Shown here piece by piece: positions 28,768 to 38,432 of a stretch of DNA of 64,000 nucleotides (position 1 is its first letter; the number at the start of each line of letters is the position of its first letter). The DNA comes from DATJOJ01 sp035507035. Lineage in GTDB: Bacteria; Acidobacteriota; Terriglobia; Terriglobales; Acidobacteriaceae. A model generated the notes under the pieces. The model did not search any database. It was not told the DNA's origin and saw only the letters and a program-made list of their open reading frames with translations. Both the position numbers and the translations under genes were made by a program. Location: contig DATJOJ010000040.1 of the NCBI GenBank assembly GCA_035507035.1, forward strand, positions 62,001 to 126,000, read 5' to 3'.

Positions 28768-29532
28768 ATGTCGAATCGCAGTCTCGAAGGCAAAGTCGCA
28801 CTGATCACCGGCGGTGCCTCTGGCATTGGACGCGCCACCACCGCCCTCTTTGCCCTTGAAGGTGCCGCGGTAGCAATCGTTGACATGAATGAGGAAGCAG
28901 GCCGGAGCGCGATACGAGAGATTGGAGGACGGACCATCTTCGAAGCCGCCGACGTAACTAAAGCTGACGATTGCGACCGCGTCGTGCACCGCATCGTGCG
29001 AGAGTTCGGGGCGATTCACATATTATTCAATAACGCCGGCATCATCCGCCGTGCCAGCGTACCTGAGCTCAGCGAGGATGATTGGGATCAAGTCATGGCG
29101 GCGAATGTGAAGTCGATCTTTCTGATGTCGCGGTTGGTGATTCCCATCATGGCCAAAGCCGGTGGTGTAATTATCAACATGGCGTCCGGTTGGGGATTGG
29201 CCGGCGGTCCACGGGCCGCCGTCTATTGCGCTTCAAAGGGCGCTGTGGTGTTGCTTACGAAAGCCATGGCGATCGATCATGGAACGCAAAACATCCGCGT
29301 CAACTGCATCTGCCCCGGCGATACCGACACAGATATGCTGCGCACCGAGGCACGGCAGCTCGGTGAAGACGACGCTCGCTTTCTCGCCGAGTCAGCGCAT
29401 CGGCCTTTGGGACGAGTGGGTAGGCCGGAGGAAATCGCGCAAGCTGCTCTGTATTTGGCAAGCGATGTGTCATCATTCGTGACTGGCACCGCGCTCGTGG
29501 TCGATGGCGGGGGATTGGCAGGATCGTTATAG
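28768..29532 (+). CDS. Short-chain dehydrogenase/reductase (SDR)
   Basis: 254 aa, about the same layout as its neighbour: TGGASGIG, an acidic VDMNEE (NAD preference), NNAG, Ser in NMASGWG and Tyr/Lys in YCASK. The Gly-rich tail VDGGGLAGSL is typical of glucose/3-oxoacyl-type SDRs. It is 2 bases from the aminotransferase gene, so a common pathway is likely. Confidence 0.88.
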   Translation: MSNRSLEGKVALITGGASGIGRATTALFALEGAAVAIVDMNEEAGRSAIREIGGRTIFEAADVTKADDCDRVVHRIVREFGAIHILFNNAGIIRRASVPELSEDDWDQVMAANVKSIFLMSRLVIPIMAKAGGVIINMASGWGLAGGPRAAVYCASKGAVVLLTKAMAIDHGTQNIRVNCICPGDTDTDMLRTEARQLGEDDARFLAESAHRPLGRVGRPEEIAQAALYLASDVSSFVTGTALVVDGGGLAGSL

Positions 29533-29534
29533 CC

Positions 29535-30863
29535 ATGAGCCAGCAAGCCACAACTCGCTCCCGCGAACTCTTTGAGCGGGCCAAAACGTTTCTCGTCGAG
29601 GGCGTGAATTCGCCTTCTCGCGGAACTGCCGTATACCCCGACGGTCCGCTGATGCTCGAACGCGGTCGTGGTTCCCACGTCTGGGACGCCGACGGGAACG
29701 AATACGTCGATTTCATGATGTCCTTCGGTGCGCTCATTCATGGTCACGCTCATCCCCGGCTGGTTTCCGTCGTTTCTCAAACCATGACAGAAGGCTCTCA
29801 TTTCGCGGCCGCCACTTCCGCGGAAAGCGATGCCGCCGAGCGTTTCTGTCGCATGGTGCCGACGGCAGAAGTGGTGCGATTCACCAATACGGGCAGCGAG
29901 GCCACCATGCTGGCTTTGCGGCTTGCGCGCGCTCACACCGGCCGAACGAAGTTTCTGAAATTCGAGGGCCATTACCACGGATGGTACGATCCCTATCTTT
30001 TGAATGCCCACATCCATCCGCCGCAGCAACTAGGCGAAAGAGACCATCCGGCCAGAATCCCGGATTCCCAGGGCATTCCGCCCGCAACCTTCGACGATGT
30101 TGTTCTCGCGCCATGGAACGATGTTTCCGCGCTTGAGCGAATCATGCGTGACCACGGCTCCCGGTTGGCCGCCGTTATCACAGAGCCGATCATGGCCAAC
30201 ATGGGCTGCATTCCTCCTCGTGATGGCTATCTGCAGCGCTTACGGCAACTCAGCAGCGATTCCGGGGCACTTCTGATTTTCGATGAAGTCGTCACCGGCT
30301 TCCGCTACGCTCCCGGCGGGTGCCAGCAGTTATATGGGATCAAGCCGGACATTAGCACCTTCGGGAAGGCCCTGGGCGCAGGATTTCCGGTAGGTGCGGT
30401 CTCGGGTCCGCGCTCAATTTTGGATCGCATGATCTGCGGCGAGAACATGGTCTTGCACTATGGCACCTTCAACGGCCATCGTTTGGCCATGAGAGTGATC
30501 GCCGAGAATCTGGACCTGCTCTCTGCCAAAGATGCATATAAGAAGTTTCATTCCGTCGGTGATGCCGCCATTGCCGGCCTGCGCGACGTTTTCCGCCGAT
30601 CGAATACGAAAGCCATCGTGCAAGGATTTGGCCCGATGTTCCAGATCTACTTCACCGAGAAAACTGCCATCCGCGATTATCGAGACTACTGTACCTACGT
30701 GGATACCAATCGTTACTCTCGCTTCATTCACTTGCTGCTCAAGCAGGGAATTTATATGACCCCATCCAACGGCCTTCACTGGATTGTTTCCACTGCCCAC
30801 ACTCATGCTGATGTCGAAACGCTCATCTCGGCCGCCGACCAAGCCTGCAAGGAACTGGCGTGA
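29535..30863 (+). CDS. Class III aminotransferase, glutamate-1-semialdehyde aminomutase-like
   Basis: 442 aa PLP enzyme. The PLP Lys is Lys278 in STFGKALGAG, the cofactor Asp is in LLIFDEVVTGFR, and phosphate contacts lie in NTGSEATMLALRLAR. The sequence is closest to HemL-type aminomutases, but it lies in an SDR-SDR-ProC operon with no heme genes nearby, so a dedicated aminotransferase is as likely. The stop overlaps the next gene by 4 bases. Confidence 0.85.
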   Translation: MSQQATTRSRELFERAKTFLVEGVNSPSRGTAVYPDGPLMLERGRGSHVWDADGNEYVDFMMSFGALIHGHAHPRLVSVVSQTMTEGSHFAAATSAESDAAERFCRMVPTAEVVRFTNTGSEATMLALRLARAHTGRTKFLKFEGHYHGWYDPYLLNAHIHPPQQLGERDHPARIPDSQGIPPATFDDVVLAPWNDVSALERIMRDHGSRLAAVITEPIMANMGCIPPRDGYLQRLRQLSSDSGALLIFDEVVTGFRYAPGGCQQLYGIKPDISTFGKALGAGFPVGAVSGPRSILDRMICGENMVLHYGTFNGHRLAMRVIAENLDLLSAKDAYKKFHSVGDAAIAGLRDVFRRSNTKAIVQGFGPMFQIYFTEKTAIRDYRDYCTYVDTNRYSRFIHLLLKQGIYMTPSNGLHWIVSTAHTHADVETLISAADQACKELA

Positions 30864-31654
30864 AGTCGACGGTCTTTCTCGGAGGCGGACGGATTACCGG
30901 GGCGCTGCTCGCTGGTCTGCAGCTCTCGGGCTACAAGAAGCCAGTCATCGTCTATGATCGTCATCCGGAGAAATTGCGGCTGCTCAAGCGTCTCTACCAC
31001 GTGGGCGTCGAGAGTAATCTAACAAAGTCTATTGCGCAAGCGCGCCTTCTCATCATTGCCGTTCGACCGGAGTCGCTGCGCGATCTGCTGCGAGAAATTG
31101 GCGAAGTCGATCATTCCACCACCGCGGTTAGCCTCGTGGCCGGGGTGCATGTGGCCAAGCTGAGAAAGACTCTCGGAGGCAAAGTTCACTGGGTCAGGGC
31201 CATGCCCAGCCCTGCTTGCCGCAGCGGAAGGGGTCTAACCGCGCTGGCCTTTGATGGTAAAGTCCGCGCATGGGAACGCAGAGCAGTAAAAAGTTTGTTT
31301 ACAAAGAGTGGTCCAGCCATCGAGGTTCCAGAGAGCAAATTCGACGCATTCACCGTCACGTACTCTTCCACTCATGGTTATCACGCTCTTGCTTCCTTGG
31401 CCAGTGCAGCCGAGAGGCTCGGATTAGACCGAAAAACTGCACTACAAGCGGCTGCACACGCGCTCGCCGATGGAATTCTTACCTGGCGCGAAGGCAACAT
31501 TCCGCTCGATGATCTGCTTCAGGAAGCTGCGACTCCCGGCGGGATTGCCGCCGAGGTCATGAAATCCATGGATGCTGCCGGTTATCAGCGGGCTGTCAAA
31601 AAGGGATTATTAGCTGGTTTCAAGCGGACTCGGCAAAACGCCCGGCAAATCTAG
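30860..31654 (+). CDS. Pyrroline-5-carboxylate reductase-like protein
   Basis: 264 aa from a GTG overlapping the aminotransferase stop. Rossmann start VFLGGGRITGALLAGL (one Ala/Ile change from GxGxMG), then VRAMPSPACRSGRGLTAL in place of the usual RAMPNTPA. The C-terminal dimer domain has a weak ATPGGIAAEVM instead of SPGGTT. The changes at substrate-binding loops argue against a plain housekeeping ProC and for another cyclic imine as substrate. Confidence 0.82.
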   Translation: MKSTVFLGGGRITGALLAGLQLSGYKKPVIVYDRHPEKLRLLKRLYHVGVESNLTKSIAQARLLIIAVRPESLRDLLREIGEVDHSTTAVSLVAGVHVAKLRKTLGGKVHWVRAMPSPACRSGRGLTALAFDGKVRAWERRAVKSLFTKSGPAIEVPESKFDAFTVTYSSTHGYHALASLASAAERLGLDRKTALQAAAHALADGILTWREGNIPLDDLLQEAATPGGIAAEVMKSMDAAGYQRAVKKGLLAGFKRTRQNARQI

Positions 31655-31668
31655 CGGCAAAAAACCGA

Positions 31669-34440
31669 TCAACGTTTCAACAGGGAAGCCAGATATTGGT
31701 TCTCATAAACTATGGTCGTGTTCTGCACATAGTCCAAGACGCGAAGCATGTTGTCCCGCCCTTCTCGCTTCAATTCGTCGAATTGCACTGCAATGCCCGA
31801 TCCGAGGTCCAATCGATTTACATATCCTTCTACTTGAAGAGGCCCATCGTTGGTAGTGATCATCAACTTGAGTTTTGTGCCCGGGGCAAACACAGCGCTC
31901 GTCTCGACATAGCAGCCGCCCAGGCTGATGTCGGTCAAGTTGCCAAACAGGGGCGCATCCGCTCCCTCCGAATGCAATTCCAGCGTGACTCGGCATTTCA
32001 TGCGGGCGTGAATCCGGCGGTTCTTGCGCGATGGCCGCTTCTGCTTCTCCATGTACATGCGCCGGTCTGCCTGGGCCAAGAGTTGTTCAGCATTATTCCC
32101 GTCTTCGGAATAGACCGCCAACCCAACGCTAAGCGAGAGGATGTCCTCGGCACAGACTTCGAGCCCCGCCTGCTTGGCCAGTTGCGCCAATTGGTCAGCT
32201 TTCTTCACAGCGACATCGGAAGTCAGCCCAGGAGCCACTAACACAAACTCATCCCCACCCATCCGGGCGACGTAGTCGTATTCACGGCAGCTCTCTTTAA
32301 GTGCCTGGCCGAATAAACGTAAGACTCGGTTTCCCTCCAGGTGTCCAAACCGATCGTTAATCGTCTTGAATCCATCCAGGTCACAAACCATGACCGTGAG
32401 GGACGTCGCATCGCGCTTGCAGCGGGCCAATTCGCGGTCGAGTTGCAAAAAGAGCGAGCGGGCGTTCGGCAGCCCGGTGAGGTAGTCAGTCGTGGCTGAG
32501 CTCTCCGCCTGCTGATACTTCAAAGCATTTTCAATGGCCAGCCCCATTTTCGAACTGATCGCCAGCAGAATGCGTAAGTGGTCGGAGGTGAAGGCATCCC
32601 GTTCCGCTCGATAGAGCGCAAGCACGCCAATCACTCCGGTTACGCCCTCCAGGGGCACAGCCAACGCCGAGCGCAACGTGCTGAACTTCGTCGGATCGTT
32701 CAAATATCCCGGTTCCACCGAGGGATTGCCGTTGACGATCGGCTTTTTGTTCTGCGCCACCCAGCCAGACAGACCTTGGCCTAATGGAATTCGCAGCGAG
32801 GAAAACAGACGAAAGTTGTCTCCGTTTACATATTCCGGCACTAATTCCTCGTCGCGGCTCAGATAAATCGCGATCGCGTCATAAGGAACCAGCAAGCGCA
32901 GTTTCACGGAAAAAACCGAAAGCGTCTCGCCCAGGCTGAGCGATGCGCCCAGGTCCTGACTCAGTTCAAAAAGGGTCTGCGCTTCCTGCCGGGCGGCCGC
33001 GATCGAAGACAGGAACGTGGCCTCCCCGCCCGGCGGCTCGGTTGACGCAGCCTTCTCAAATCCTGCGGCCGGTGCTTGTCCGCGTTCAATCTTTACTCCC
33101 GTCGAAAGCACCGAGTCCCGGTCTTTGGTGGTTTGCGCCTGTACTCGTCGTTCTAATTCGCGATAGTGCTTTTGCAGCACGTCCACAACGTGCGGGTCGA
33201 AGGCCTTGCCCGATTCCGCTACTAAGCGCTGCATCGCCTCCGCTAAGGGCAAGGCGCGCCGATATTGACGATCTGACGCCAAAGCGTCAAGATAATCGAC
33301 CGCAGATAGAATCCGTGCGCCGACCGGAATGTCCTTACCTTTCAGTCCCATCGGATATCCGGATCCATCCCATTTTTCGTGGTGTGCCCGCACAATCGGC
33401 ACTACCGGGTAAGGAAAGCGAACACGCTCCAGAATCTCCGCTCCTACCAGCGGGTGAATCTTCATCTTCTCGAACTCCTCCGGCGTCAGCCGGCCTGGCT
33501 TCGAGATGATGTGTTCGGGTACCGCGAGCTTCCCGATGTCATGCAGCAACGCAGCAGCGTGCAGAGCTTCCAACTCTGCTCCGTTGATCCCCAACTCTTT
33601 TGCGACTTCGATCGCGTACACGCGCACTCGCTGCAGATGATCGTGGGTCGTATGGTCCTTGGCCTCGATGGCAAGCGCCAAGGCTTCGATGGTGCGCAAA
33701 TGAAGATTGGCAATCTCGCCTACGTGCTCGCGTTCCGCATCGAGCCGCCCGAGATAAAGCCGATAAGAGCGATAAATGACGTAAATTGCGGGTGCGATCA
33801 ATAGCGAAGTTTCCCAGTTGAAATTGCTGTCGAACCAACCGATGGCGCCGGCGATCCCGGCTCCTGCCAGGTAATACGGAAAAGACCAGAAATAACACTC
33901 AACCAGAATTCTCTTCAGGCTGATCGCTTCCGTCAGCGAGATAACGGTCGCGACCGATCCGGTATTCGCCACAAAATATGCGGTGGCTGCTACACCCAAT
34001 GCCAGCACACGGCTGTCGATGTAATGAGGCGAAACCAAGTGATATGCGCCGTAAGCCAGGGCAGTCGAAATTGCGCCCGCGCACAGATTGAACGTCACTT
34101 GCAGCGCGCTCGGACGATCCCGGTATAGGCAATGCACCAGCGTGGCGGCGCATCCCAGCAGCAGCGTCTCTGAGAAACTTAACTGCAGAATGCCCAGCAG
34201 AATGAAGAGAAAGCTAACCGACAATGTGCTGGCGATGCGAGGAAGTTTCACCCGCATCCGCGAAGTAACGCCCGCGAGCAGCAGGTAGCAAATGAACTCC
34301 GCAATGTTCCGGCTGGTTTGGTGGATTGAGCCATACAGCAGCACGGCGCTGCCCGTCACCACCACGAGGCTCATGAACCCCTTGGCGCCCGGTTTCAGCT
34401 CTCGCCACCAGAGTGGTTGGCCAGCTAATTCGCTTCCCAT
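31669..34440 (-). CDS. Membrane c-di-GMP protein: HD-GYP, GAF, GGDEF and PilZ in one chain
   Basis: 923 aa. Six or more membrane helices fill about residues 22-225. An HD-GYP phosphodiesterase domain follows (HD at 300-301, HHEKWDGSGYP around 354-362), then a GAF domain (about 486-640), a GGDEF diguanylate cyclase (intact GGDEF at 728-732, with an inhibitory RxxD site at 719-722, five residues before), and a C-terminal PilZ receptor (about 806-905, with RRIHAR and DISLGGCYVET). It could make, break and sense c-di-GMP. It is divergent from the type IV pilin gene, consistent with control of pili or motility. Confidence 0.92.
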   Translation of the reverse strand: MGSELAGQPLWWRELKPGAKGFMSLVVVTGSAVLLYGSIHQTSRNIAEFICYLLLAGVTSRMRVKLPRIASTLSVSFLFILLGILQLSFSETLLLGCAATLVHCLYRDRPSALQVTFNLCAGAISTALAYGAYHLVSPHYIDSRVLALGVAATAYFVANTGSVATVISLTEAISLKRILVECYFWSFPYYLAGAGIAGAIGWFDSNFNWETSLLIAPAIYVIYRSYRLYLGRLDAEREHVGEIANLHLRTIEALALAIEAKDHTTHDHLQRVRVYAIEVAKELGINGAELEALHAAALLHDIGKLAVPEHIISKPGRLTPEEFEKMKIHPLVGAEILERVRFPYPVVPIVRAHHEKWDGSGYPMGLKGKDIPVGARILSAVDYLDALASDRQYRRALPLAEAMQRLVAESGKAFDPHVVDVLQKHYRELERRVQAQTTKDRDSVLSTGVKIERGQAPAAGFEKAASTEPPGGEATFLSSIAAARQEAQTLFELSQDLGASLSLGETLSVFSVKLRLLVPYDAIAIYLSRDEELVPEYVNGDNFRLFSSLRIPLGQGLSGWVAQNKKPIVNGNPSVEPGYLNDPTKFSTLRSALAVPLEGVTGVIGVLALYRAERDAFTSDHLRILLAISSKMGLAIENALKYQQAESSATTDYLTGLPNARSLFLQLDRELARCKRDATSLTVMVCDLDGFKTINDRFGHLEGNRVLRLFGQALKESCREYDYVARMGGDEFVLVAPGLTSDVAVKKADQLAQLAKQAGLEVCAEDILSLSVGLAVYSEDGNNAEQLLAQADRRMYMEKQKRPSRKNRRIHARMKCRVTLELHSEGADAPLFGNLTDISLGGCYVETSAVFAPGTKLKLMITTNDGPLQVEGYVNRLDLGSGIAVQFDELKREGRDNMLRVLDYVQNTTIVYENQYLASLLKR

Positions 34441-34760
34441 CTCACACTTTGTCCTTCCCTACTGGACGGGGAACAAATCAGGGATAGCATGCAATTCATA
34501 GAAGCTACAACTACTTACGGAATCCTCCACAAACCTTGGTAACTCAAGGTCACCATCTCATTTTGGGGGGTAGGGAAGAATCGGAATTACTCAGCACACT
34601 TTCGTAATAAGGATTTGCAGGAAACCTGTCGAGCCTGACAATCGCTGCGGTTTACCATTGACCAGTGAGCGCGAATTGACGGGGGTCGGGCACCCGGGTC
34701 CGGAATCAGCAGAATTTTCTAAAGTTTAAGCCGCTTCGCTGACCGGCAGGGTAGAGGGGC
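34441..34760. other. 320-base intergenic region between the c-di-GMP protein and the pilin gene
   Basis: The divergent control region. I looked for a sigma54 promoter (GG-N10-GC) and for a GEMM-type c-di-GMP riboswitch upstream of the pilin and found neither convincingly. There is a G/C-rich CCCGGG patch near 34697. Otherwise I see nothing clear. Confidence 0.5.
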
Positions 34761-35285
34761 ATGATGCAGAAACAAAGTGGATTTTCTCTGATCGAGTTGC
34801 TAATCGTGGTGGCGATCATCTTGATTATTGCCGCCATCGCAATTCCCAATCTGCTGCGCGCCCGCATCGCGGCCAATGAATCCTCCGCTGTCAGTTCGAT
34901 CCGTACCCTCAACAGCGCCCAGACAACTTACCAATCCACGTATCCGCTCATCGGGTTTGCCTCTACTCTAACTGCTCTTGGTCCGAGTGCTTCCACCGGC
35001 TGTACAACGCCGGCTTCCACCAACGCTTGCCTGGTCGATTGGGTCGTGGCGCAGGCAACAGTCGCGGGTTCGGCGAAAAGCGGTTATTACTTCGTGGACA
35101 CCGCAGGAAGCTCGGTCGGTGGAATCTTGGCCGGTTATACGCTGGATGGCTTGCCGGCTGCGGTGAACCAAACCGGCGTGCGCGGTTTCTGTTCCAACGC
35201 CGACGCGGTCATTCGCTTCACTGCGGTTGGTTCCGCGCCCTCCGGAGGATTTTCCGCTTGCTCGGCGTATACGGCTTTGCAATAA
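34761..35285 (+). CDS. Type IV pilin-like protein (PilA type)
   Basis: 174 aa with a textbook type IV prepilin leader: MMQKQSG then FSLIELLIVVAIILIIAAIA. Cleavage would be after Gly7, with Phe as the new residue 1 and Glu at +5, followed by the long hydrophobic helix and PNLLRARIAANESS. The globular part has four Cys residues that could form two disulphides. ATGs at 34761 and 34764 are both possible after GAGGGG. No other pilus gene is adjacent. Confidence 0.92.
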   Translation: MMQKQSGFSLIELLIVVAIILIIAAIAIPNLLRARIAANESSAVSSIRTLNSAQTTYQSTYPLIGFASTLTALGPSASTGCTTPASTNACLVDWVVAQATVAGSAKSGYYFVDTAGSSVGGILAGYTLDGLPAAVNQTGVRGFCSNADAVIRFTAVGSAPSGGFSACSAYTALQ

Positions 35286-35332
35286 ACCTTTCGTGACTCC
35301 CAAAAACTGACTCTACGGTAAAATCGCTGAGA

Positions 35333-35408
<76 letters not shown>

Positions 35409-35534
35409 GATTACCTTCGCGTCTGAGCCAACAACTAGCAGTTAATTAGGGATTGGAGTTTTTGCGGATTTGTCGCCGAAAAGCCGCCAACTAGCCCAAA
35501 TTCCAGATTTCATTGATACTAGGGAGTTATTCTT

Positions 35535-38072
35535 TTGAGACTATCTATGACCTCGTTTGCCTCCGAAATCCCTACTCTCTCCCAGCAGCAAGTTTTTGCC
35601 TACGATCCGCTGCTCGACGACATTGGATTCATGACCTGCATGACCCTGGTGCTGCTCGGAAATTATTCGCAGACCGGGCATCTCGGCGGACCGCTCGCCT
35701 ACACACCCTACAACGTGACGGTGCATCTCGTTGGTCCTGAAAACGGTGGATTGCGTTACGACTACCGCCGGCCCAAGCACCCTTACTGCGACAAGTTCAT
35801 GCTGGCGGCGGGCCATTCGATTCCAACCTGCTATGCGCTGTGGATGATCATGGGCCAGGCGCTCTATCGCAAGTATCAGCAGACTGGCGACAAACGTTAT
35901 TACGTCGACCCGCAGGTTGCGATGCTGCCGATCGACGCCTTGGGATTCCGCCGGGGCGCCGGTGCGCTCAAGACGCTGCTGCACGATGCGGGTTTGGAGG
36001 ATCATCCGCTTTTTGCGCAAGCCAAGGGCCGCGGCATTCGTGCCCTCTCTGGGCATGCCGAGAGCGTCGACCTCACCAACGACGTGAACGGCGGACCCTC
36101 CGGCATTGGCATTGCGACGGCCGCTGGCAAAGCGGCGTTCTGGGATATCGTGGGCGCGCCAGCCTCCCCGAAAGTGATCGCGCTGGAGGGCGAATTTGCC
36201 CTCACCGAAGGCCACGCGCAGGAATTCAAAACGCAAGCGCTCGCGCTGCAGGTGGGTAAGCGTTTGCGTGTAATGATCTCCGACAACAACGCCGGCATTG
36301 ACGATTGCCTGATTGGCGGCAAGATCGGCGGCGTGATCGCCGAGTGCTTCGAAGGCTACGACCTCGTGAGCCAATGGACCTCTTACGGCTGGAACGTCTT
36401 CACCCTTCAGAACGGCGACGATTATGGCCAGGTCGCCGCTGTGCTGAAGGCGATGGATGCAGTGGACCCGCGCGACCGCCGTCCCGTGGCTGCCATCGGT
36501 AAAACCGTCAAGGGTTACTGGCCCACAGCCGCCGACGGAAAAATCGCCGGCTACGGAGATCAATTGGTAAGTTACGCCAGCCATCCTTACGCGCTGAAGA
36601 TGAACTCGGAGTATTTCATCGCGCTGGCGCAGTCGTTCGAGAAAAAGTACGGCGTGGAGTTCGAAGGCATTCGCAAGGGCCCCGTGACTAACACTCGCGA
36701 GCGATTGGTCCAGTTCAAGACAAACATGGACGTGGTGATGTCGCTGCTCGACCGCAACGGATTAGGTGACCGCCTCGCAGATCGCCTGGTGGAAATCGGC
36801 GACACCGTGCGTGACGACGTAAAACTGCGCATCTCCGCCACGAGCGATCCCTTCCTCGACGAGCGCCTGCGCGTCGCGAAGCTCCCCGAAGAGCCCCAGA
36901 AGTTGTCGATTCGCAATGCGATTTCTGGCAAGGAAAAGGAAGTCAGCATTGCATTGTTCAGGAAATCGGGCGAAGTGGCCGGTGCCCGGCGCGCCGTTTC
37001 CGAAATCATCAAGTGGATGAACTACGTGACGGAAGGGCGATTCTTTACTGTGGCCGCCGACCTCTCAGAATCGATCAACGTCGAGCACGGCAGTCTGTGG
37101 GGACACTACAGTCCTAAGGACAATCCCCTGGGCACGCGCTTGAAGGCGCCCATTCAAGAAGCGGGCAATGTCTCGACCGCCATCGGGCTGGTGAGTCAAA
37201 GTGCTTCCGTCGATCCCGAAAAATTCGCAGGAGTCTGGGCCTTGAGCGGCACCTACGGAGCCTTCACGCCGTTGATGTACACGCCAGCCCGTGTCTGGAG
37301 TCAACAAAATCAGGACAGTAAGTTCCGCATGGGCGTGCTGCATATCCTCGCGGCTCACTCCGGTCCTGAAACCGCAGCCGACGCGCGCACACACTTCGGC
37401 ATCTTTGCGCCGCAAGTGTGGAAGCTGTTTCCGCGCGGTCAGGCGATCAATCTCAGCTTCTGGGACTACAACGATGTCGCGCCCGGGTATTTCGCAGCGG
37501 CGGAAATCGCGGCCCGCGACCCGCATGTAGGGATCATCACGATCGAAGTGGCGCGTCCCGACTTCCCAGTCGCCGACCGCAGTCAATTTGCCGACTCCGA
37601 TCTGCGGGCTGCGGCAAAAGGCTTATACGTGATCCGCGATTTCGCACCGGGCAGGCCGCGCCACGGCTATGTGATCGTGCAAGGCTCGAGTTCCACCGTG
37701 AATCTCGTAAAAACGCTGCCGAAACTCGAAGCGGCCGGCGTGAATGTGAAAGTAATCTCGGCAATCAGCGAGGATCTGTTCGATCGCCAGCCGCAAGCCT
37801 ATCGCGATTCCGTGTTGCCACCCGAAGCTCGCTACGACTTGATGGTGGTATCCACCGGTACGCGACGCGTGTGGCCGCTGCGCAACCTCGGTCCTTTAAC
37901 AGACGAGTATTCGATGACCTCGGACTTCGGCAACCACTGGCTAAGCGGTGGGCTGGAAGCGGACGTGATCGCGGAAGCGCATCTCGATCCCGATTCGATT
38001 TTCGCAGGCGTGGAACGATTCGCAAACGACCGCGAGCGCCGCATCGGCGATCAACGGAAGATGATCGGTTAG
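35535..38072 (+). CDS. Transketolase-like thiamine-diphosphate enzyme
   Basis: 845 aa, longer than standard transketolase (~660). N-terminal: QTGHLGGPLAY (TPP pyrophosphate side) and a central GEFALTEG...DNNAGID where GDG...N is usual. Middle: VAADLSESINVEHG, then a pyrimidine-domain-like segment. C-terminal transketolase domain with VIVQGSSSTVNLVKTLPKLEAAGVNVKVIS (about 720-760). I prefer the TTG at 35535, because AGGGAG lies 8 bases before it; the ATG at 35547 would be too far. The exact reaction (transketolase or an alpha-keto acid dehydrogenase E1-like one) is not certain. Confidence 0.82.
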   Translation: MRLSMTSFASEIPTLSQQQVFAYDPLLDDIGFMTCMTLVLLGNYSQTGHLGGPLAYTPYNVTVHLVGPENGGLRYDYRRPKHPYCDKFMLAAGHSIPTCYALWMIMGQALYRKYQQTGDKRYYVDPQVAMLPIDALGFRRGAGALKTLLHDAGLEDHPLFAQAKGRGIRALSGHAESVDLTNDVNGGPSGIGIATAAGKAAFWDIVGAPASPKVIALEGEFALTEGHAQEFKTQALALQVGKRLRVMISDNNAGIDDCLIGGKIGGVIAECFEGYDLVSQWTSYGWNVFTLQNGDDYGQVAAVLKAMDAVDPRDRRPVAAIGKTVKGYWPTAADGKIAGYGDQLVSYASHPYALKMNSEYFIALAQSFEKKYGVEFEGIRKGPVTNTRERLVQFKTNMDVVMSLLDRNGLGDRLADRLVEIGDTVRDDVKLRISATSDPFLDERLRVAKLPEEPQKLSIRNAISGKEKEVSIALFRKSGEVAGARRAVSEIIKWMNYVTEGRFFTVAADLSESINVEHGSLWGHYSPKDNPLGTRLKAPIQEAGNVSTAIGLVSQSASVDPEKFAGVWALSGTYGAFTPLMYTPARVWSQQNQDSKFRMGVLHILAAHSGPETAADARTHFGIFAPQVWKLFPRGQAINLSFWDYNDVAPGYFAAAEIAARDPHVGIITIEVARPDFPVADRSQFADSDLRAAAKGLYVIRDFAPGRPRHGYVIVQGSSSTVNLVKTLPKLEAAGVNVKVISAISEDLFDRQPQAYRDSVLPPEARYDLMVVSTGTRRVWPLRNLGPLTDEYSMTSDFGNHWLSGGLEADVIAEAHLDPDSIFAGVERFANDRERRIGDQRKMIG

Positions 38073-38128
38073 TCGCGTGGATCGGTCTCTGTGAGATAAT
38101 TTTTTTTCAGCCTATTTCGGGGAATCGA

Positions 38129-38404
38129 ATGCCAGAACATAAAGTCTTTTGCGTTAAGCTGCACCAGGAACTGCCCGGCCTCGACGAGCCGCCCTTTGAT
38201 AGCGAGCTGGGGCAAAGGGTTTATGAGAACGTCTCCCAGCAAGCCTGGAATATGTGGATGGAGTTCTGCAAAATGCTGCTCAACGAGTACCGGCTGAATC
38301 CCGCACGCCGCGAGGATCAACAAGCCATCATGCAGCACATGGAACAGTTTTTCTTTGGCGAGGGTGTGGCTCATCCGCCGGAGTACGTTCCGCCGACGAA
38401 GTAG
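38129..38404 (+). CDS. yggX: Probable Fe(2+)-trafficking protein YggX
   Basis: 91 aa cytosolic protein that protects Fe-S enzymes from oxidation. Family marks: VFCVKLHQELPGLDEPPF with the conserved Cys near residue 7, RVYENVSQQAWNMWMEFCKM and the C-terminal LNPARREDQQAIMQHMEQFF. Start by homology, with GGGGAA just upstream. It reads in the same direction as the transketolase-like gene, 56 bases away. Confidence 0.92.
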   Translation: MPEHKVFCVKLHQELPGLDEPPFDSELGQRVYENVSQQAWNMWMEFCKMLLNEYRLNPARREDQQAIMQHMEQFFFGEGVAHPPEYVPPTK

Positions 38405-38432
38405 TTTGCACGAAAACTCTCTGAGATTTTTG

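Noticed and set aside
29535..30863. Heme-biosynthesis hemL
   Set aside because: Sequence resembles HemL, but the operon has no heme genes; the name was not assigned.
34441..34760. Sigma54 promoter or c-di-GMP riboswitch upstream of the pilin
   Set aside because: Searched by eye; no GG-N10-GC pair with correct context and no GEMM core found.
37418..38128. 5' extension of the yggX frame into the transketolase-like gene
   Set aside because: The upstream part is out of frame within a proven gene; yggX homologues begin at the ATG 38129.
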